A stretch of DNA of 36,756 bases from assembly GCA_018715695.1 (NCBI GenBank), contig DVLB01000111.1, positions 1-36,756 on the forward strand, read 5' to 3'. Positions 16,389 through 25,172 of this stretch are shown in pieces; positions within the stretch are counted from its first letter, which is position 1; each line of letters starts with the position of its first letter. This DNA is from Candidatus Galloscillospira stercoripullorum. Its GTDB lineage: Bacteria > Bacillota > Clostridia > Oscillospirales > Oscillospiraceae. The position numbers were made by a program, and so were the translations under genes. The notes under the pieces are model-generated. The model was given only the letters and a program-made list of their open reading frames with translations. It was not told where the DNA came from and made no database searches.

Positions 16389-17845
16389 TGAAATCGCCAA
16401 AACTCCTTTCCAAGCGGGATGGCGGGGGGAACAGCCGGGTGGCCTTCCATGGCGGTTCCTATTCCCTGGTGATCACCGCCGTGGTCCTGGCGCTGCTGGT
16501 GGTGGTGAATATCCTGGCCTCCGCCCTGCCCACCACCCTCACCAAGTACGACATCAGCGCCGCCCAGCTTTACTCCGTCACCAGCAACACCAAGGTGGTA
16601 CTCAACGTGCTGGAGGAGGACGTGACCATCTATTGGATCGTCCAGTCCGGCGAGGAGGACTCCATCCTGGAGAACCTGCTGGGCAAGTATGAGAGCCTCT
16701 CCGAGCACATCACCGTATTGAAGCGCAACCCGGACGTCTATCCCACCTTCGCCCAGCAGTACACCGACGAGACGGTGGCCAACAACAGCCTGGTGGTGGA
16801 GTGCGGAGACCGCAGCCGCTATATTGCCTACGACGACATCTACCTCTTCGAGACCGACCTCTACAGCTACGTCACCTACGCCGACTCCTTCGACGGCGAG
16901 GGGGCCATCACCTCGGCCATCGACTATGTGGTCAGTGAGGACCTGCCAGCGCTCTATGTGCTGGAGGGCCACGGGGAGCAGGAGCTGCCCACCACCTTCA
17001 GCGATCAGCTTACAAAAGACAACATCCAGGTCCAGAGCTTCTCCCTGCTGACGGCGGACGCCGTGCCCGAGGAGGCTGACTGCCTGATGATCTACGGCCC
17101 CTCCAGCGACATCTCCCAGGAGGAGAAGGAGATGCTCAGCGACTATATCGAGGGGGGCGGGAAGCTGCTGGTCATGGCCGGGCCCATCGAAGAGGGCTCC
17201 CTGGACAACCTTAACAGCCTCCTCGCAGACTACGGCGTGACCGTCAATGAGGGCGTGGTCATCGAGGGCGACCGGGACCACTACGCCTTCCAGACCCCCT
17301 GGGCCCTGATGCCGGACATGGCCTCGGATGAGATCACCGATTCCCTCATTGAAGAGCACTACTATCCCATCTTCACCATCGCCCAGGGCCTCACGGTGTC
17401 GGGGAATGCAGGAAGTGCCACGGTGACCGAGCTGCTCACCACCTCGGATGCGGCCTTCAGCAAGCTGGCCGGCTATGGCATGAGCACCTATGAAAAGGAG
17501 GAGGGGGACATCGACGGTCCCTTCGCCCTGGCGGTCTCGGTGGAGACGGCGGGCGGAGGAGAAATGATTTGGTTTGCCTCCTCCACCTACCTCAGTGACG
17601 CCTACAATGCCTATTCCTCCGGCGCCAACGTGAACCTGACCATGAACGCCATGGCCTCTCTCATCGGGGAGAGCGAGAGCATGGCCATCCGCAGCAAGTC
17701 CCTGAACTATAATTACCTGACCATCAGCGGCTCCACCTCGTCGCTTCTGAAGGTGACCCTGATCGGCGTGATCCCGCTGCTCTACCTGGGCGTGGGCATC
17801 AGCGTGGTGCTGGGCAGAAGGAGGGTACGCGATGAAGCGGTATAA
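16388..17845 (+). CDS. GldG-like ABC-type auxiliary membrane protein
   Basis: N- and C-terminal TM helices with extracytoplasmic domain (...YDISAAQLYSVTSNTKVVLNVLEEDVTIYWIV...ALYVLEGHGEQELP...GGKLLVMAGP...). Confidence 0.8.
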   Translation: MKSPKLLSKRDGGGNSRVAFHGGSYSLVITAVVLALLVVVNILASALPTTLTKYDISAAQLYSVTSNTKVVLNVLEEDVTIYWIVQSGEEDSILENLLGKYESLSEHITVLKRNPDVYPTFAQQYTDETVANNSLVVECGDRSRYIAYDDIYLFETDLYSYVTYADSFDGEGAITSAIDYVVSEDLPALYVLEGHGEQELPTTFSDQLTKDNIQVQSFSLLTADAVPEEADCLMIYGPSSDISQEEKEMLSDYIEGGGKLLVMAGPIEEGSLDNLNSLLADYGVTVNEGVVIEGDRDHYAFQTPWALMPDMASDEITDSLIEEHYYPIFTIAQGLTVSGNAGSATVTELLTTSDAAFSKLAGYGMSTYEKEEGDIDGPFALAVSVETAGGGEMIWFASSTYLSDAYNAYSSGANVNLTMNAMASLIGESESMAIRSKSLNYNYLTISGSTSSLLKVTLIGVIPLLYLGVGISVVLGRRRVRDEAV

Positions 17846-19232
17846 ACGAATCGGGATCCTGCTCCTGGCCCTGGTCGTCGTGTGCGCGGTGACCTTCGCC
17901 GTGAGCCGGTATGAGGAGTACAAGGAGCAGATCAGCGTCAGCGGCCAGGTGGTCCTGGAGATCCCCGTGCAGTCGGTGCAGACCCTCTCCTGGGAGTACA
18001 ACGACCAGAGCTTCTCCTTCCAGAAGGGGGAGGACGGCTGGAGCTATGATGCCGACTCGGCCTTCCCGGTGGATGACGGGGAGATCGAGGCGCTGCTCGC
18101 TCCCTTTGAGGCCCTGAGCGCCGCCTTTATCATCGAGGACGTGGAGGACTACGGCCAGTATGGTCTCTCTGACCCCATATGCACCATTACCCTCTCCGAC
18201 GGGGAGCAGACCTGGGAGATCACCCTGGGGGATTTCAGCGCCATGGACTCCCAGCGCTATCTCTCCCTGGGAGACGGCAACGTCTACCTGGTGGAGGACG
18301 ACCCGGTGGACCTCTACTCCACCCAGCTCAGTGGGCTCATCCTCCACGATGCCCTGCCGGAACTCCGGCAGGTGAGTGCCATCACCTTCTCCGGGGAGCA
18401 AGGCTACTCCATCACCTATGAAGAAGAGGGGCAGAACACCTACCGCGCCCAGGACGTCTACTTCGCGCAGCTGAGCGGAGGGACGCTGCCTCTGGACACC
18501 GACCTGGTGGAGGACTACCTCTCCGCCATTTCGGGCCTGGACCTTGAGGACTATGTGACCTACAACGCCACGGAGGATGAGGTGGCCCAGTGCGGCCTTG
18601 ATGAGCCGGAGCTGACCATTTCGGTGGACTACACCTGGGAGGATGAGGACGGAGAGAGCCTCTCGGACACCCTGGTCCTCCACATCAGCCGGGATCCGGA
18701 GCAGGCGGCGGGGGCGGAGGACGGCGAGGAGGAGAATGCCGATGCCATCACCGCCTACGCCCGGGTGGGGGACTCCCAGATCCTCTACCAGATCTCCGGG
18801 GAGGAGTATCTGACCCTGATGGCGGCTTCCTCCGATGACCTGCGCCACCGGGAGGTCATTCCCGCCGACCTGGAGAATGTGACGGCCCTGGACATCACCC
18901 TGGAGGGCGAGACCTACACCCTCACAGTCCAGGGAGAGGACGACGAGCGGGTCTTCCTCCTGGGCGAGGAGGAGATCGACAGCGGCGATCTGGTCTCCGC
19001 CCTGGAGGGTCTGAGCGCCGACAGCTTCACCGATGAAGCGCCCACCCAGAAGGAGGAGATCTCCCTGACGCTCACCCTGGACCTGGAGGGAACGCCCACT
19101 GTGGACGTCACCCTTTACCGGTATGACGGCAGCACCTGCCTAGCCGTGGTGGACGGCGAGACGGTCTCCCTGGTGGCGCGCAGCGCCGTGGTGGACCTCA
19201 TTGAGGCGGTCAACGCCATCGTCCTGGATTAA
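17832..19232 (+). CDS. DUF4340-like protein
   Basis: MKRYKRIGILLLALVVVCAVTFAVSRYEEYKEQ... then acidic beta-rich repeats (YDADSAFPVDDGEIEALLAPFEALSAAFIIEDVEDYGQYGLSDPICTITLSDG); immediately downstream of and overlapping the GldG-like gene. Confidence 0.75.
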   Translation: MKRYKRIGILLLALVVVCAVTFAVSRYEEYKEQISVSGQVVLEIPVQSVQTLSWEYNDQSFSFQKGEDGWSYDADSAFPVDDGEIEALLAPFEALSAAFIIEDVEDYGQYGLSDPICTITLSDGEQTWEITLGDFSAMDSQRYLSLGDGNVYLVEDDPVDLYSTQLSGLILHDALPELRQVSAITFSGEQGYSITYEEEGQNTYRAQDVYFAQLSGGTLPLDTDLVEDYLSAISGLDLEDYVTYNATEDEVAQCGLDEPELTISVDYTWEDEDGESLSDTLVLHISRDPEQAAGAEDGEEENADAITAYARVGDSQILYQISGEEYLTLMAASSDDLRHREVIPADLENVTALDITLEGETYTLTVQGEDDERVFLLGEEEIDSGDLVSALEGLSADSFTDEAPTQKEEISLTLTLDLEGTPTVDVTLYRYDGSTCLAVVDGETVSLVARSAVVDLIEAVNAIVLD

Positions 19233-19264
19233 GGCAGAGCCTACACAGGCAGAGTGAAAAAGAA

Positions 19265-19302
19265 TGCCCGGCTCCCGCATCAAGCGGGAGCCGGGCACTT
19301 TT
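19265..19302. terminator. Terminator between convergent genes
   Basis: tgcccggctcccgc (19265-19278) / gcgggagccgggca (19284-19297), followed by cttttt; T-rich on the minus side too. Confidence 0.85.
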
Positions 19303-19344
19303 TGTATGGAGGAGAGAAGAAAGGGCACGCAGGCTGGGGACAGG

Positions 19345-20076
19345 TCATCCCACGCCGGCGTAGCCGCCCACATCGTCTCCCAGATCGCAGGTGTAAAGGA
19401 AATCCACTGTATCCCCGCTCTCCAGCAGGTACTGGGAGCAGCCAAAGCCGGGGAACTGACCGTTGACCCGGTAGGTCCAGCCGGAAAGGGGACCGCAGTC
19501 GAACTCGTAGAGGTTTCCGATGCCCTCGATATAGGCGCTGTTGTAGAGCGGGGTGGAGGAGAACTCCAGGTGGATGCCCTCCTCACGGCAGACGCGCTGG
19601 AGAAGGGAGAAGGCGCTCTCGCCTTCCTCCCATTCCACCTCGGTGGGGGGGAGGACCCAGCCGTCAGCGGGGATGAGGTCGATTTTGTCTTCCTCCAGGT
19701 CGGCCAGGTTGTCCAGCACCGTGGCGCAGGAGATGGAGAGGGTGCAGGTGAGGGCGTCGGGCTCCTCCTCCGCTGAGGGGGTGGGCTGCGCTGCAGGCGG
19801 CAACGAGGGGGAGGGTGTAGGCGCGGCCGTGGGAGTGGGGGAGGGCGCTTCACCGCTCTCCTCCGGTGTGGGCGTGACAGCGGGAGAGGGGGTGAGAGCG
19901 GGAGAAGAGGCGGGAGCTTCGGAAGGCTCCGGCCGCTGGGTCAGCGCCGCGGTGGGCGTGGCGGAAGGGGCGGGCGGCGCGGTGGGGCCGCTGTCCCCCA
20001 GGAAGAAGGCGGCAGCCAGCACCGCCGCCGCGGCGGCCAATACGGCCAGCCGGAGCCATAGCTTTTTTCGGTCCAT
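19345..20076 (-). CDS. Membrane-tethered DUF4430 protein (paralog of 6396-7298)
   Basis: N-terminal TM, long Pro/Thr/Ser-rich linker, then LTCTLSISCATVLDNLADLEEDKIDLIPADGWVLPPTEVEWEEGESAFSLLQRVCREEGIHLEFSSTPLYNSAYIEGIGNLYEFDCGPLSGWTYRVNGQFPGFGCSQYLLESGDTVDFLYTCDLGDDVG. Confidence 0.85.
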   Translation of the reverse strand: MDRKKLWLRLAVLAAAAAVLAAAFFLGDSGPTAPPAPSATPTAALTQRPEPSEAPASSPALTPSPAVTPTPEESGEAPSPTPTAAPTPSPSLPPAAQPTPSAEEEPDALTCTLSISCATVLDNLADLEEDKIDLIPADGWVLPPTEVEWEEGESAFSLLQRVCREEGIHLEFSSTPLYNSAYIEGIGNLYEFDCGPLSGWTYRVNGQFPGFGCSQYLLESGDTVDFLYTCDLGDDVGGYAGVG

Positions 20077-20088
20077 GGCGCCTCCCCG

Positions 20089-21717
20089 TCAGATGAGCTG
20101 GGCGCGGAGCAGCAGCGTGTAGACCATCTGGGCTACCTGGCTGCGCAGAGCGTTTTCCCGGGCCGACGACTGGACGAGATCGGCCTCCACGATCCCCTCA
20201 CGCAGGCAGAAGGCCGTCCCGGTCCTGGCCCAGGAGGAGAGGTCCGCACCGGCGGGGAGGAGCGCGGCGGTCTCCTCTTCGGTGAGGGCGGTGTCCAGTC
20301 CGCACAGCACCGCGGCCCGGGAGAGCAGGGTGGCCGCCTCCTGGATGGAGATGGTGCCCTTGGGATCAAAGGTGGTCTCGCTTCTGCCGTTGATGAGACC
20401 GTAGCCGTAGGCGGTGCCCACATAGGGGGCGTACCAGGCGGAGGGGGATACGTCGGCAAAGACGTCGCTCTCCCGGGGAATGAGCCCCAGCGCCCCCACC
20501 ACGATGGCGGCGAATTCCGCCCGGGTCATGGTGTCGTCGGGCGCGAAGAGACCGCCGCCCTTGCCGCTGATCACGCCACGCGCGGCCAGAGCCTCCACCG
20601 CCGTGCGGCAGTCCTGGCCGGCAATGTCAGTGAATGTAATATCAGGGTTTGTAACGGGAAGTACCTTTACATCGGGGTGGCGGCCGCTCAGGCCGCCGGA
20701 GACAGCGGCGGGCACGGTGTAGGGCGTGTCGTTCATGGAGAAGAAGGCGCTTTCACCCTTGGCCGAGCGGAGGGCGGCCCCCAGGGCACACACCCCCTGC
20801 TCGGTGGAGCGCAGGTCTCCGGTCTCGCTGCCGGCGGTGTAGCAGAAGCTGCCGTCGCTGAGCTGGAAGGAGAGCAGGGCGTCCAGGGGAGAGCAGCCGT
20901 TTTTCACAAAGCGGCTGTCGGTCATCTCCACGCCCAGGGCGCACAGGGCCATGACCACCTGGGCGATGGTAGGGGCGTTGGCGGTGCCCCGGTAGAGGAA
21001 GCTGCCGTCCTCCGCTTGGAGGCCGCTCAGGCAGTCAAGGCCCCGTTCCACAGCCTGGGCCACCGCTGGCTGATCGCGGTAATTTGCAAGGGCCAGCAGG
21101 GCGCCGGCGGTGAGGTCCACGTCGGCCTCGCCGTCCCCGCCCCGGTCGCCCAGGTTCCAGCCGCCGCAGTCAAGCTGCCGGGAGAGGATCTCGTCCACAT
21201 AGAGCTGCCGGGTGGCCTGGACCGGGGCGGAGGGGTTCACGGGCATCTCGTAGCTTCCGCTGTCCAGGGCGAGGAGGGCCCAGACCGGGCCGTTGAGACC
21301 CTGCCAGACCACCTGCTCAAAGTCGCCCAGAGGGGCGAGCAGGTCGTAGCCCGCCACGTCGGTGGGGTCGGCGCCGATGGCGGCGAGAGCCAGGACGGTG
21401 CGGCTGTACTCGGTGTAAAGCCGCTTGTCCAGCACGCCCTCCAGCAGGGTCACCTGCTCGGAGAGTCGGGTGTAGTAGTACTCCAGATAGGACTGAGGCA
21501 CCGCCAGGGTGCTCCGGGTCAGAGCCAGCACGGTCCACTCGCCGCCCAGGGTGCCGGGCTGGGGGAGGTTGACCGCGGCGCGCAGGATGGAGCAGCCCTG
21601 CTCCACAGCCTGTTCCAGACTGTCGGAGGGCTGGGCGGCCCGGACCGGGGCGGCCAGGGACAGGACCAGGGCGAGAGCCAGCGAGAGCGCGGCGAGGCTG
21701 TGTTTGAATCGGTTCAT
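20089..21717 (-). CDS. Secreted SLH-anchored prenyltransferase/squalene-cyclase-like alpha/alpha-barrel protein (intact paralog of 4725-6376)
   Basis: 542 aa; signal peptide MNRFKHSLAALSLALALVLSLAAPVRA; GGEWTVLALTRSTLAVPQSYLEYYY, YTEYSRTVLALAAIGADPTDVAGYDLLAPLGDFEQVVWQGLNGPVWALLALD, LDCGGWNLG, then SLH motifs FTDIAGQDCRTAVEALAARGVISGKGGGLFAPDDTMTRAEFAAIVVGALGL. Confidence 0.88.
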   Translation of the reverse strand: MNRFKHSLAALSLALALVLSLAAPVRAAQPSDSLEQAVEQGCSILRAAVNLPQPGTLGGEWTVLALTRSTLAVPQSYLEYYYTRLSEQVTLLEGVLDKRLYTEYSRTVLALAAIGADPTDVAGYDLLAPLGDFEQVVWQGLNGPVWALLALDSGSYEMPVNPSAPVQATRQLYVDEILSRQLDCGGWNLGDRGGDGEADVDLTAGALLALANYRDQPAVAQAVERGLDCLSGLQAEDGSFLYRGTANAPTIAQVVMALCALGVEMTDSRFVKNGCSPLDALLSFQLSDGSFCYTAGSETGDLRSTEQGVCALGAALRSAKGESAFFSMNDTPYTVPAAVSGGLSGRHPDVKVLPVTNPDITFTDIAGQDCRTAVEALAARGVISGKGGGLFAPDDTMTRAEFAAIVVGALGLIPRESDVFADVSPSAWYAPYVGTAYGYGLINGRSETTFDPKGTISIQEAATLLSRAAVLCGLDTALTEEETAALLPAGADLSSWARTGTAFCLREGIVEADLVQSSARENALRSQVAQMVYTLLLRAQLI

Positions 21718-21747
21718 GTGCTCCTCCTGTTCTTCCTGCCGGGACGG

Positions 21748-21777
21748 AAAACGCCCGCTGCGGAAGGCAGCGGGCGT
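21748..21777 (-). terminator. Terminator hairpin between riboswitch 3 and the minus-strand operon (candidate expression platform)
   Basis: acgcccgctgc (21751-21761) / gcagcgggcgt (21767-21777); minus strand continues TTTTCCGT (short U tract). Confidence 0.65.
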
Positions 21778-21811
21778 GCGGCAGACAGCTTCCGGTTCCG
21801 GCAGAAACTAG

Positions 21812-21918
21812 GGCGCTCCCGGGTTTCCTGACTTATCTCCCTGGCGGGAGCTTCACAGTGACCGACTCGCGGGGCCTTTCACCCCATTTCCCCTTCCGCA
21901 TGGCGCGGCGGGAGCGCC
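21812..21918 (-). ncRNA. Compact cobalamin riboswitch
   Basis: Minus strand: GGCGCTCCC...GGGGAAATGGGGTGAAAGGCCCCGCGAGTCGGTCACTGTGAAGCTCCCGCCAGGGAGATAAGTCAGGAAACCCGGGAGCGCC; P1 closes with ggcgctccc/gggagcgcc. Confidence 0.85.
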
Positions 21919-21937
21919 TATATGGTTTTGTGGGAAT

Positions 21938-21966
21938 AGCTTATCACGTTCCCGCATGAAATACAA
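21938..21966 (-). promoter_or_regulatory. Candidate sigma-A promoter for riboswitch 3 operon
   Basis: Minus strand TTGTAT - 17 nt - TAAGCT, about 20 nt upstream of the riboswitch P1 stem. Confidence 0.35.
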
Positions 21967-21982
21967 GGGGGGGAGATATTTC

Positions 21983-22012
21983 TTTACAACCGGCGCGGGG
22001 ATAGGGTAAAAT
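21983..22012 (+). promoter_or_regulatory. Candidate sigma-A promoter for the DUF6056-like gene
   Basis: TTTACA - 18 nt - TAAAAT. Confidence 0.35.
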
Positions 22013-22033
22013 AAAAAATTAGAGCAAAGGAAA

Positions 22034-23545
22034 ATGCCCGCCCTCCGGGGCGGGAAGAGAGAGGGGAGAAATCAGGTGAGGCGGTCTTTGTTGCCTGAGG
22101 CAGGAGGACAGGGGCGCTGGCGGCGGTATCTGCCGTGGCTGCTGCTGGTCTTGCTCATCGCGGCGGCGGTGCCCATGCTGTGGCTGGGGCTATATGCCCA
22201 CCCCTCGGCGGACGACTACGCCTACGGCGTGGCTGCCCACGCCGCGCTGCGGGACGGTACCTCCGTGCTGGGGGGCGTCTGGGCCCTCATTCGCAGGTAT
22301 TACGGCGGCTGGCAGGGGACCTATTCCGCCATCGCCCTCATGGCTCTGATGCCGGGGGTGTGGGGGGAGGACCTCTACGCGCTTACCACCGTGGTCATGC
22401 TGGGTATGCTGGCCTTCTCCACCTTTAAGCTCACCCATACGCTGATCTGCCGCATGGCCGGGGCGCCGGGGAGCTGGGCCATCGGAGCGGGGAGCGCCCT
22501 CACCCTGCTCTCGGCACAGCTGGTGGCCGACCCGCTCCACAGCTTTTACTGGTGGAACGGCTCGGTGTACTATACCTTTACTTATGGGGTCATGCTGCTG
22601 CTGGCCGAACGGATGCTGCGCCTGCTTTTGAGCAAGGATCTGCGGCAGAGCGTCTGGCCCCTGGCCTCCGGGGTGGTGCTGGCGGTCTTTGTGGGGGGCA
22701 GCAACTACGCCACCGCCCTTCTGACGGCGGTGCTGCTGGGGGTGTTGTGCCTGTCCTGCCTGGTCTGGCGGCGGGAAAAGCTGCCGGGCGCCGCAGTGGT
22801 CACCCTTGTGATGCTGGTGAGCTTCGCCCTCAGCGCCCTGGCCCCGGGCAACGCCCGCCGGCAGGCCCAGCTCACCGGTATGCCGGCGGTGGAGGCTATC
22901 CTCAGCGCCATCGGCCAGGCATGGGAGGACTTCGGAACGTGGATGAGCCCGGTGCTGGCCCTCTCCATGGCCCTGGCCGTGCCGCTGCTCTACGGCCTGG
23001 CGGGGAGGACGAAGCTGCGCTTTCGTCTCCCGCCGCTGTTCATGGCCTTTACCTTTCTTGTGTACGCCACCCAGAACACCCCCCACTTCTTTGCCGCAGG
23101 GACCGCCGGGCCGGAGCGCCTGCGCAACGTGGTATTCTTCTCCTGGCTGTGGCTGCTCTTCCTGTGGGAGTTTTACCTGCTGGGGTGGCTGCGCCGGCGG
23201 TTTGCCATCCATGAGAAGCTGAGCGCCGCCGCCGCCCCGGTCTGGACGGCCGTGCTGGCCGCGGCTCTGGCGGTGAGCTGTGTCCTGGCGGCTGGGGCGG
23301 GGGAGCTCACCACGGCGGAGGCGGTGAGAGAGCTCTCCGACGGCTCGGCGGCGGCCTACGATGCCCAGATGGACGCGCGCCGGGTACTCTATGAGGATAT
23401 GGAGGTGCGCAATGTGGTCCTCTCGCCCATCACCGCGCGGCCGAGGCTGCTCTACTGGAGCGACGCCGTTGAAGACGCGGACAACTGGGTGAACACCGCC
23501 ATCAGCAATTATTTCCTCAAGGACTCCGTGGTCCTGGTGCCATAG
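22034..23545 (+). CDS. DUF6056-like polytopic membrane protein
   Basis: Many TM helices, early motif LYAHPSADDYAYGVAAH, FYWWNGSVYYTFTYG, APGNARRQ. Start could instead be GTG at 22076, which has a better RBS. Confidence 0.7.
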   Translation: MPALRGGKREGRNQVRRSLLPEAGGQGRWRRYLPWLLLVLLIAAAVPMLWLGLYAHPSADDYAYGVAAHAALRDGTSVLGGVWALIRRYYGGWQGTYSAIALMALMPGVWGEDLYALTTVVMLGMLAFSTFKLTHTLICRMAGAPGSWAIGAGSALTLLSAQLVADPLHSFYWWNGSVYYTFTYGVMLLLAERMLRLLLSKDLRQSVWPLASGVVLAVFVGGSNYATALLTAVLLGVLCLSCLVWRREKLPGAAVVTLVMLVSFALSALAPGNARRQAQLTGMPAVEAILSAIGQAWEDFGTWMSPVLALSMALAVPLLYGLAGRTKLRFRLPPLFMAFTFLVYATQNTPHFFAAGTAGPERLRNVVFFSWLWLLFLWEFYLLGWLRRRFAIHEKLSAAAAPVWTAVLAAALAVSCVLAAGAGELTTAEAVRELSDGSAAAYDAQMDARRVLYEDMEVRNVVLSPITARPRLLYWSDAVEDADNWVNTAISNYFLKDSVVLVP

Positions 23546-23651
23546 CACAGCAGGTGCATGACGCGAGAGGAAATGTTGCATAAAGGCCGGGCGCTCTCCG
23601 GGCGCCCCTGGGGATATTTGCAACAAAGATAAAAAGAATTTGCAAAAACAC

Positions 23652-23680
23652 TTGACAGTGAGCGGGAGAATCCGTATACT
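23652..23680 (+). promoter_or_regulatory. Strong sigma-A promoter for glnA
   Basis: TTGACA (23652-23657), 17-nt spacer, TATACT (23675-23680). Confidence 0.85.
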
Positions 23681-23695
23681 GGGTCCATCAGTTGA

Positions 23696-23740
23696 GAACG
23701 AAGGCGTTCCGACCCAGATGGGCGGAGCGCCTTCTCGCTG
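23696..23740 (+). promoter_or_regulatory. Structured 5' leader of glnA (long hairpin)
   Basis: gaaggcgttccg...cggagcgccttc pairs as a ~12-bp stem (one G-U) around accc-agat-ggg, directly downstream of the predicted promoter. Confidence 0.6.
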
Positions 23741-23773
23741 TTTCAGGGAAAAACAGGAAAGGGGATACCCGCT

Positions 23774-25105
23774 ATGGCGTATACGAAGGAAGACATCATC
23801 CGCATGGTAAAGGAGGAGGACATCGAGTTCATCCGACTCCAGTTCACCGACATCTTCGGCCAGCTCAAGAACGTGGCCATCACCGCCTACCAGATCGAGA
23901 AGGCGGTCAACAACCAGATCATGTTCGACGGCTCTTCCATCGAGGGCTTTACCCGCATCCACGAGTCTGACCAGTACCTCTATCCCGATCTGGACTCTTT
24001 CGTGGTCTTCCCCTGGCGGCCCCAGCACGGCAAGGTGGCCCGGCTGATCTGCGACGTGTATAACCCCGACGGCACTCCCTTCGTGGGCGACCCCCGGGGC
24101 GTGCTCAAGCGGGTGCTCAAGCGGGCTGCCGACATGGGCTATGAGGCCTTCAACGTGGGCCCCGAGGCCGAGTTCTTCCTCTTCCAGACCGACGAAGAGG
24201 GCAAGCCAACCACCAAGACCAACGACGAGGCCGGCTACTTTGACCTGGGTCCCCTGGACCACGGCGAGGGCACCCGTCGGGAGATCTGCCTGGCCCTGGA
24301 GCAGATGGGCTACGAGATCGAGGCCAGCCATCACGAGGTGGCCGAGGGCCAGCACGAGATCGACTTCAAGTACGCCGACGCTCTGAAGGCCGCCGACAAC
24401 ATCATGACCTTCAAGCTGGCGGTCAAGACCCTGGCCCAGAAAAACGGCCTCCACGCCACCTTCATGCCCAAGCCCATCTACGGCATCAACGGCTCGGGCA
24501 TGCACACCAACATGTCCCTGTTCAAACACGGCAAGAACGTCTTCTACGATCCCGACGGGGAGAAGGGCCTTTCCAAGGAGGCCTATGCCTTCATCGCCGG
24601 ACTTCTGCACCATGTGAAGGGCATGGCCGCCGTCACCAACCCGCTGGTCAACTCCTACAAGCGCCTGGTGCCCGGCTACGAGGCCCCCTGCTACCTGGCC
24701 TGGTCTGCCTCCAACCGCTCGGCCCTCATCCGTATCCCTGCCTCCCGGGGCCAGTCTACCCGCGTGGAGCTGCGCTCTCCCGACCCCTCCTGCAACCCGT
24801 ATCTGGCCTTTGCCGTGTGCCTGGCCGCCGGCCTGGACGGCATCGAGAAGGGTATGACCCCGCCCCCCGAGATCACTGAGAACATCTTCGCCATGGACCA
24901 GGCCACCCGGGAGGCCAACGGCATCGAGAGCCTGCCCGGCTCCCTGGAGGAGGCCCTGCACGCCCTGCAGAAGGACCAGCTCATTCTGGATACCCTGGGC
25001 GAGCATGTGGCGGAGAACTTCATCCATGGCAAAGAGAAGGAGTGGGATGAGTACCGTACCCGCGTCAGTTCCTGGGAGCGGGAGAAGTACATCATCAACT
25101 ATTGA
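23774..25105 (+). CDS. glnA: Type I glutamine synthetase
   Basis: 443 aa; [36 protein letters not shown]..., [77 protein letters not shown]. Confidence 0.97.
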   Translation: MAYTKEDIIRMVKEEDIEFIRLQFTDIFGQLKNVAITAYQIEKAVNNQIMFDGSSIEGFTRIHESDQYLYPDLDSFVVFPWRPQHGKVARLICDVYNPDGTPFVGDPRGVLKRVLKRAADMGYEAFNVGPEAEFFLFQTDEEGKPTTKTNDEAGYFDLGPLDHGEGTRREICLALEQMGYEIEASHHEVAEGQHEIDFKYADALKAADNIMTFKLAVKTLAQKNGLHATFMPKPIYGINGSGMHTNMSLFKHGKNVFYDPDGEKGLSKEAYAFIAGLLHHVKGMAAVTNPLVNSYKRLVPGYEAPCYLAWSASNRSALIRIPASRGQSTRVELRSPDPSCNPYLAFAVCLAAGLDGIEKGMTPPPEITENIFAMDQATREANGIESLPGSLEEALHALQKDQLILDTLGEHVAENFIHGKEKEWDEYRTRVSSWEREKYIINY

Positions 25106-25172
25106 TCAGCGGCGGCCCTGCCGTCTCTGATCCAGCTCCCGAAATCAGGATGAACGGGGAGTGAGAGACGCA

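Noticed and set aside
14805-18001. Long minus-strand ORFs (531 aa and 547 aa) opposite the Gld-like ABC genes
   Set aside because: Antisense artefacts; the + strand frames carry clear Walker motifs and TM organisation.
19553-20122. Repetitive-looking Pro/Ser/Thr coding region as a possible tandem repeat or CRISPR-like array
   Set aside because: It is the low-complexity linker of the minus-strand DUF4430 protein; units are irregular with no spacer structure.
20677-21831. Plus-strand ORF of 384 aa opposite the intact alpha-barrel protein
   Set aside because: Gly/Ala/His/Gln-rich shadow ORF; runs into the riboswitch region; the minus frame has signal peptide, repeats and SLH domains.
23696-23740. 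glnA leader as a glutamine riboswitch (glnA RNA / downstream-peptide type)
   Set aside because: Did not see the conserved blocks expected of those motifs; kept only as a structured leader of unknown function.
22190-25027. Minus-strand ORF of 945 aa opposite the DUF6056-like gene and glnA
   Set aside because: Spans two unrelated real genes plus their intergenic promoter; no recognisable domains; GC-driven antisense ORF.
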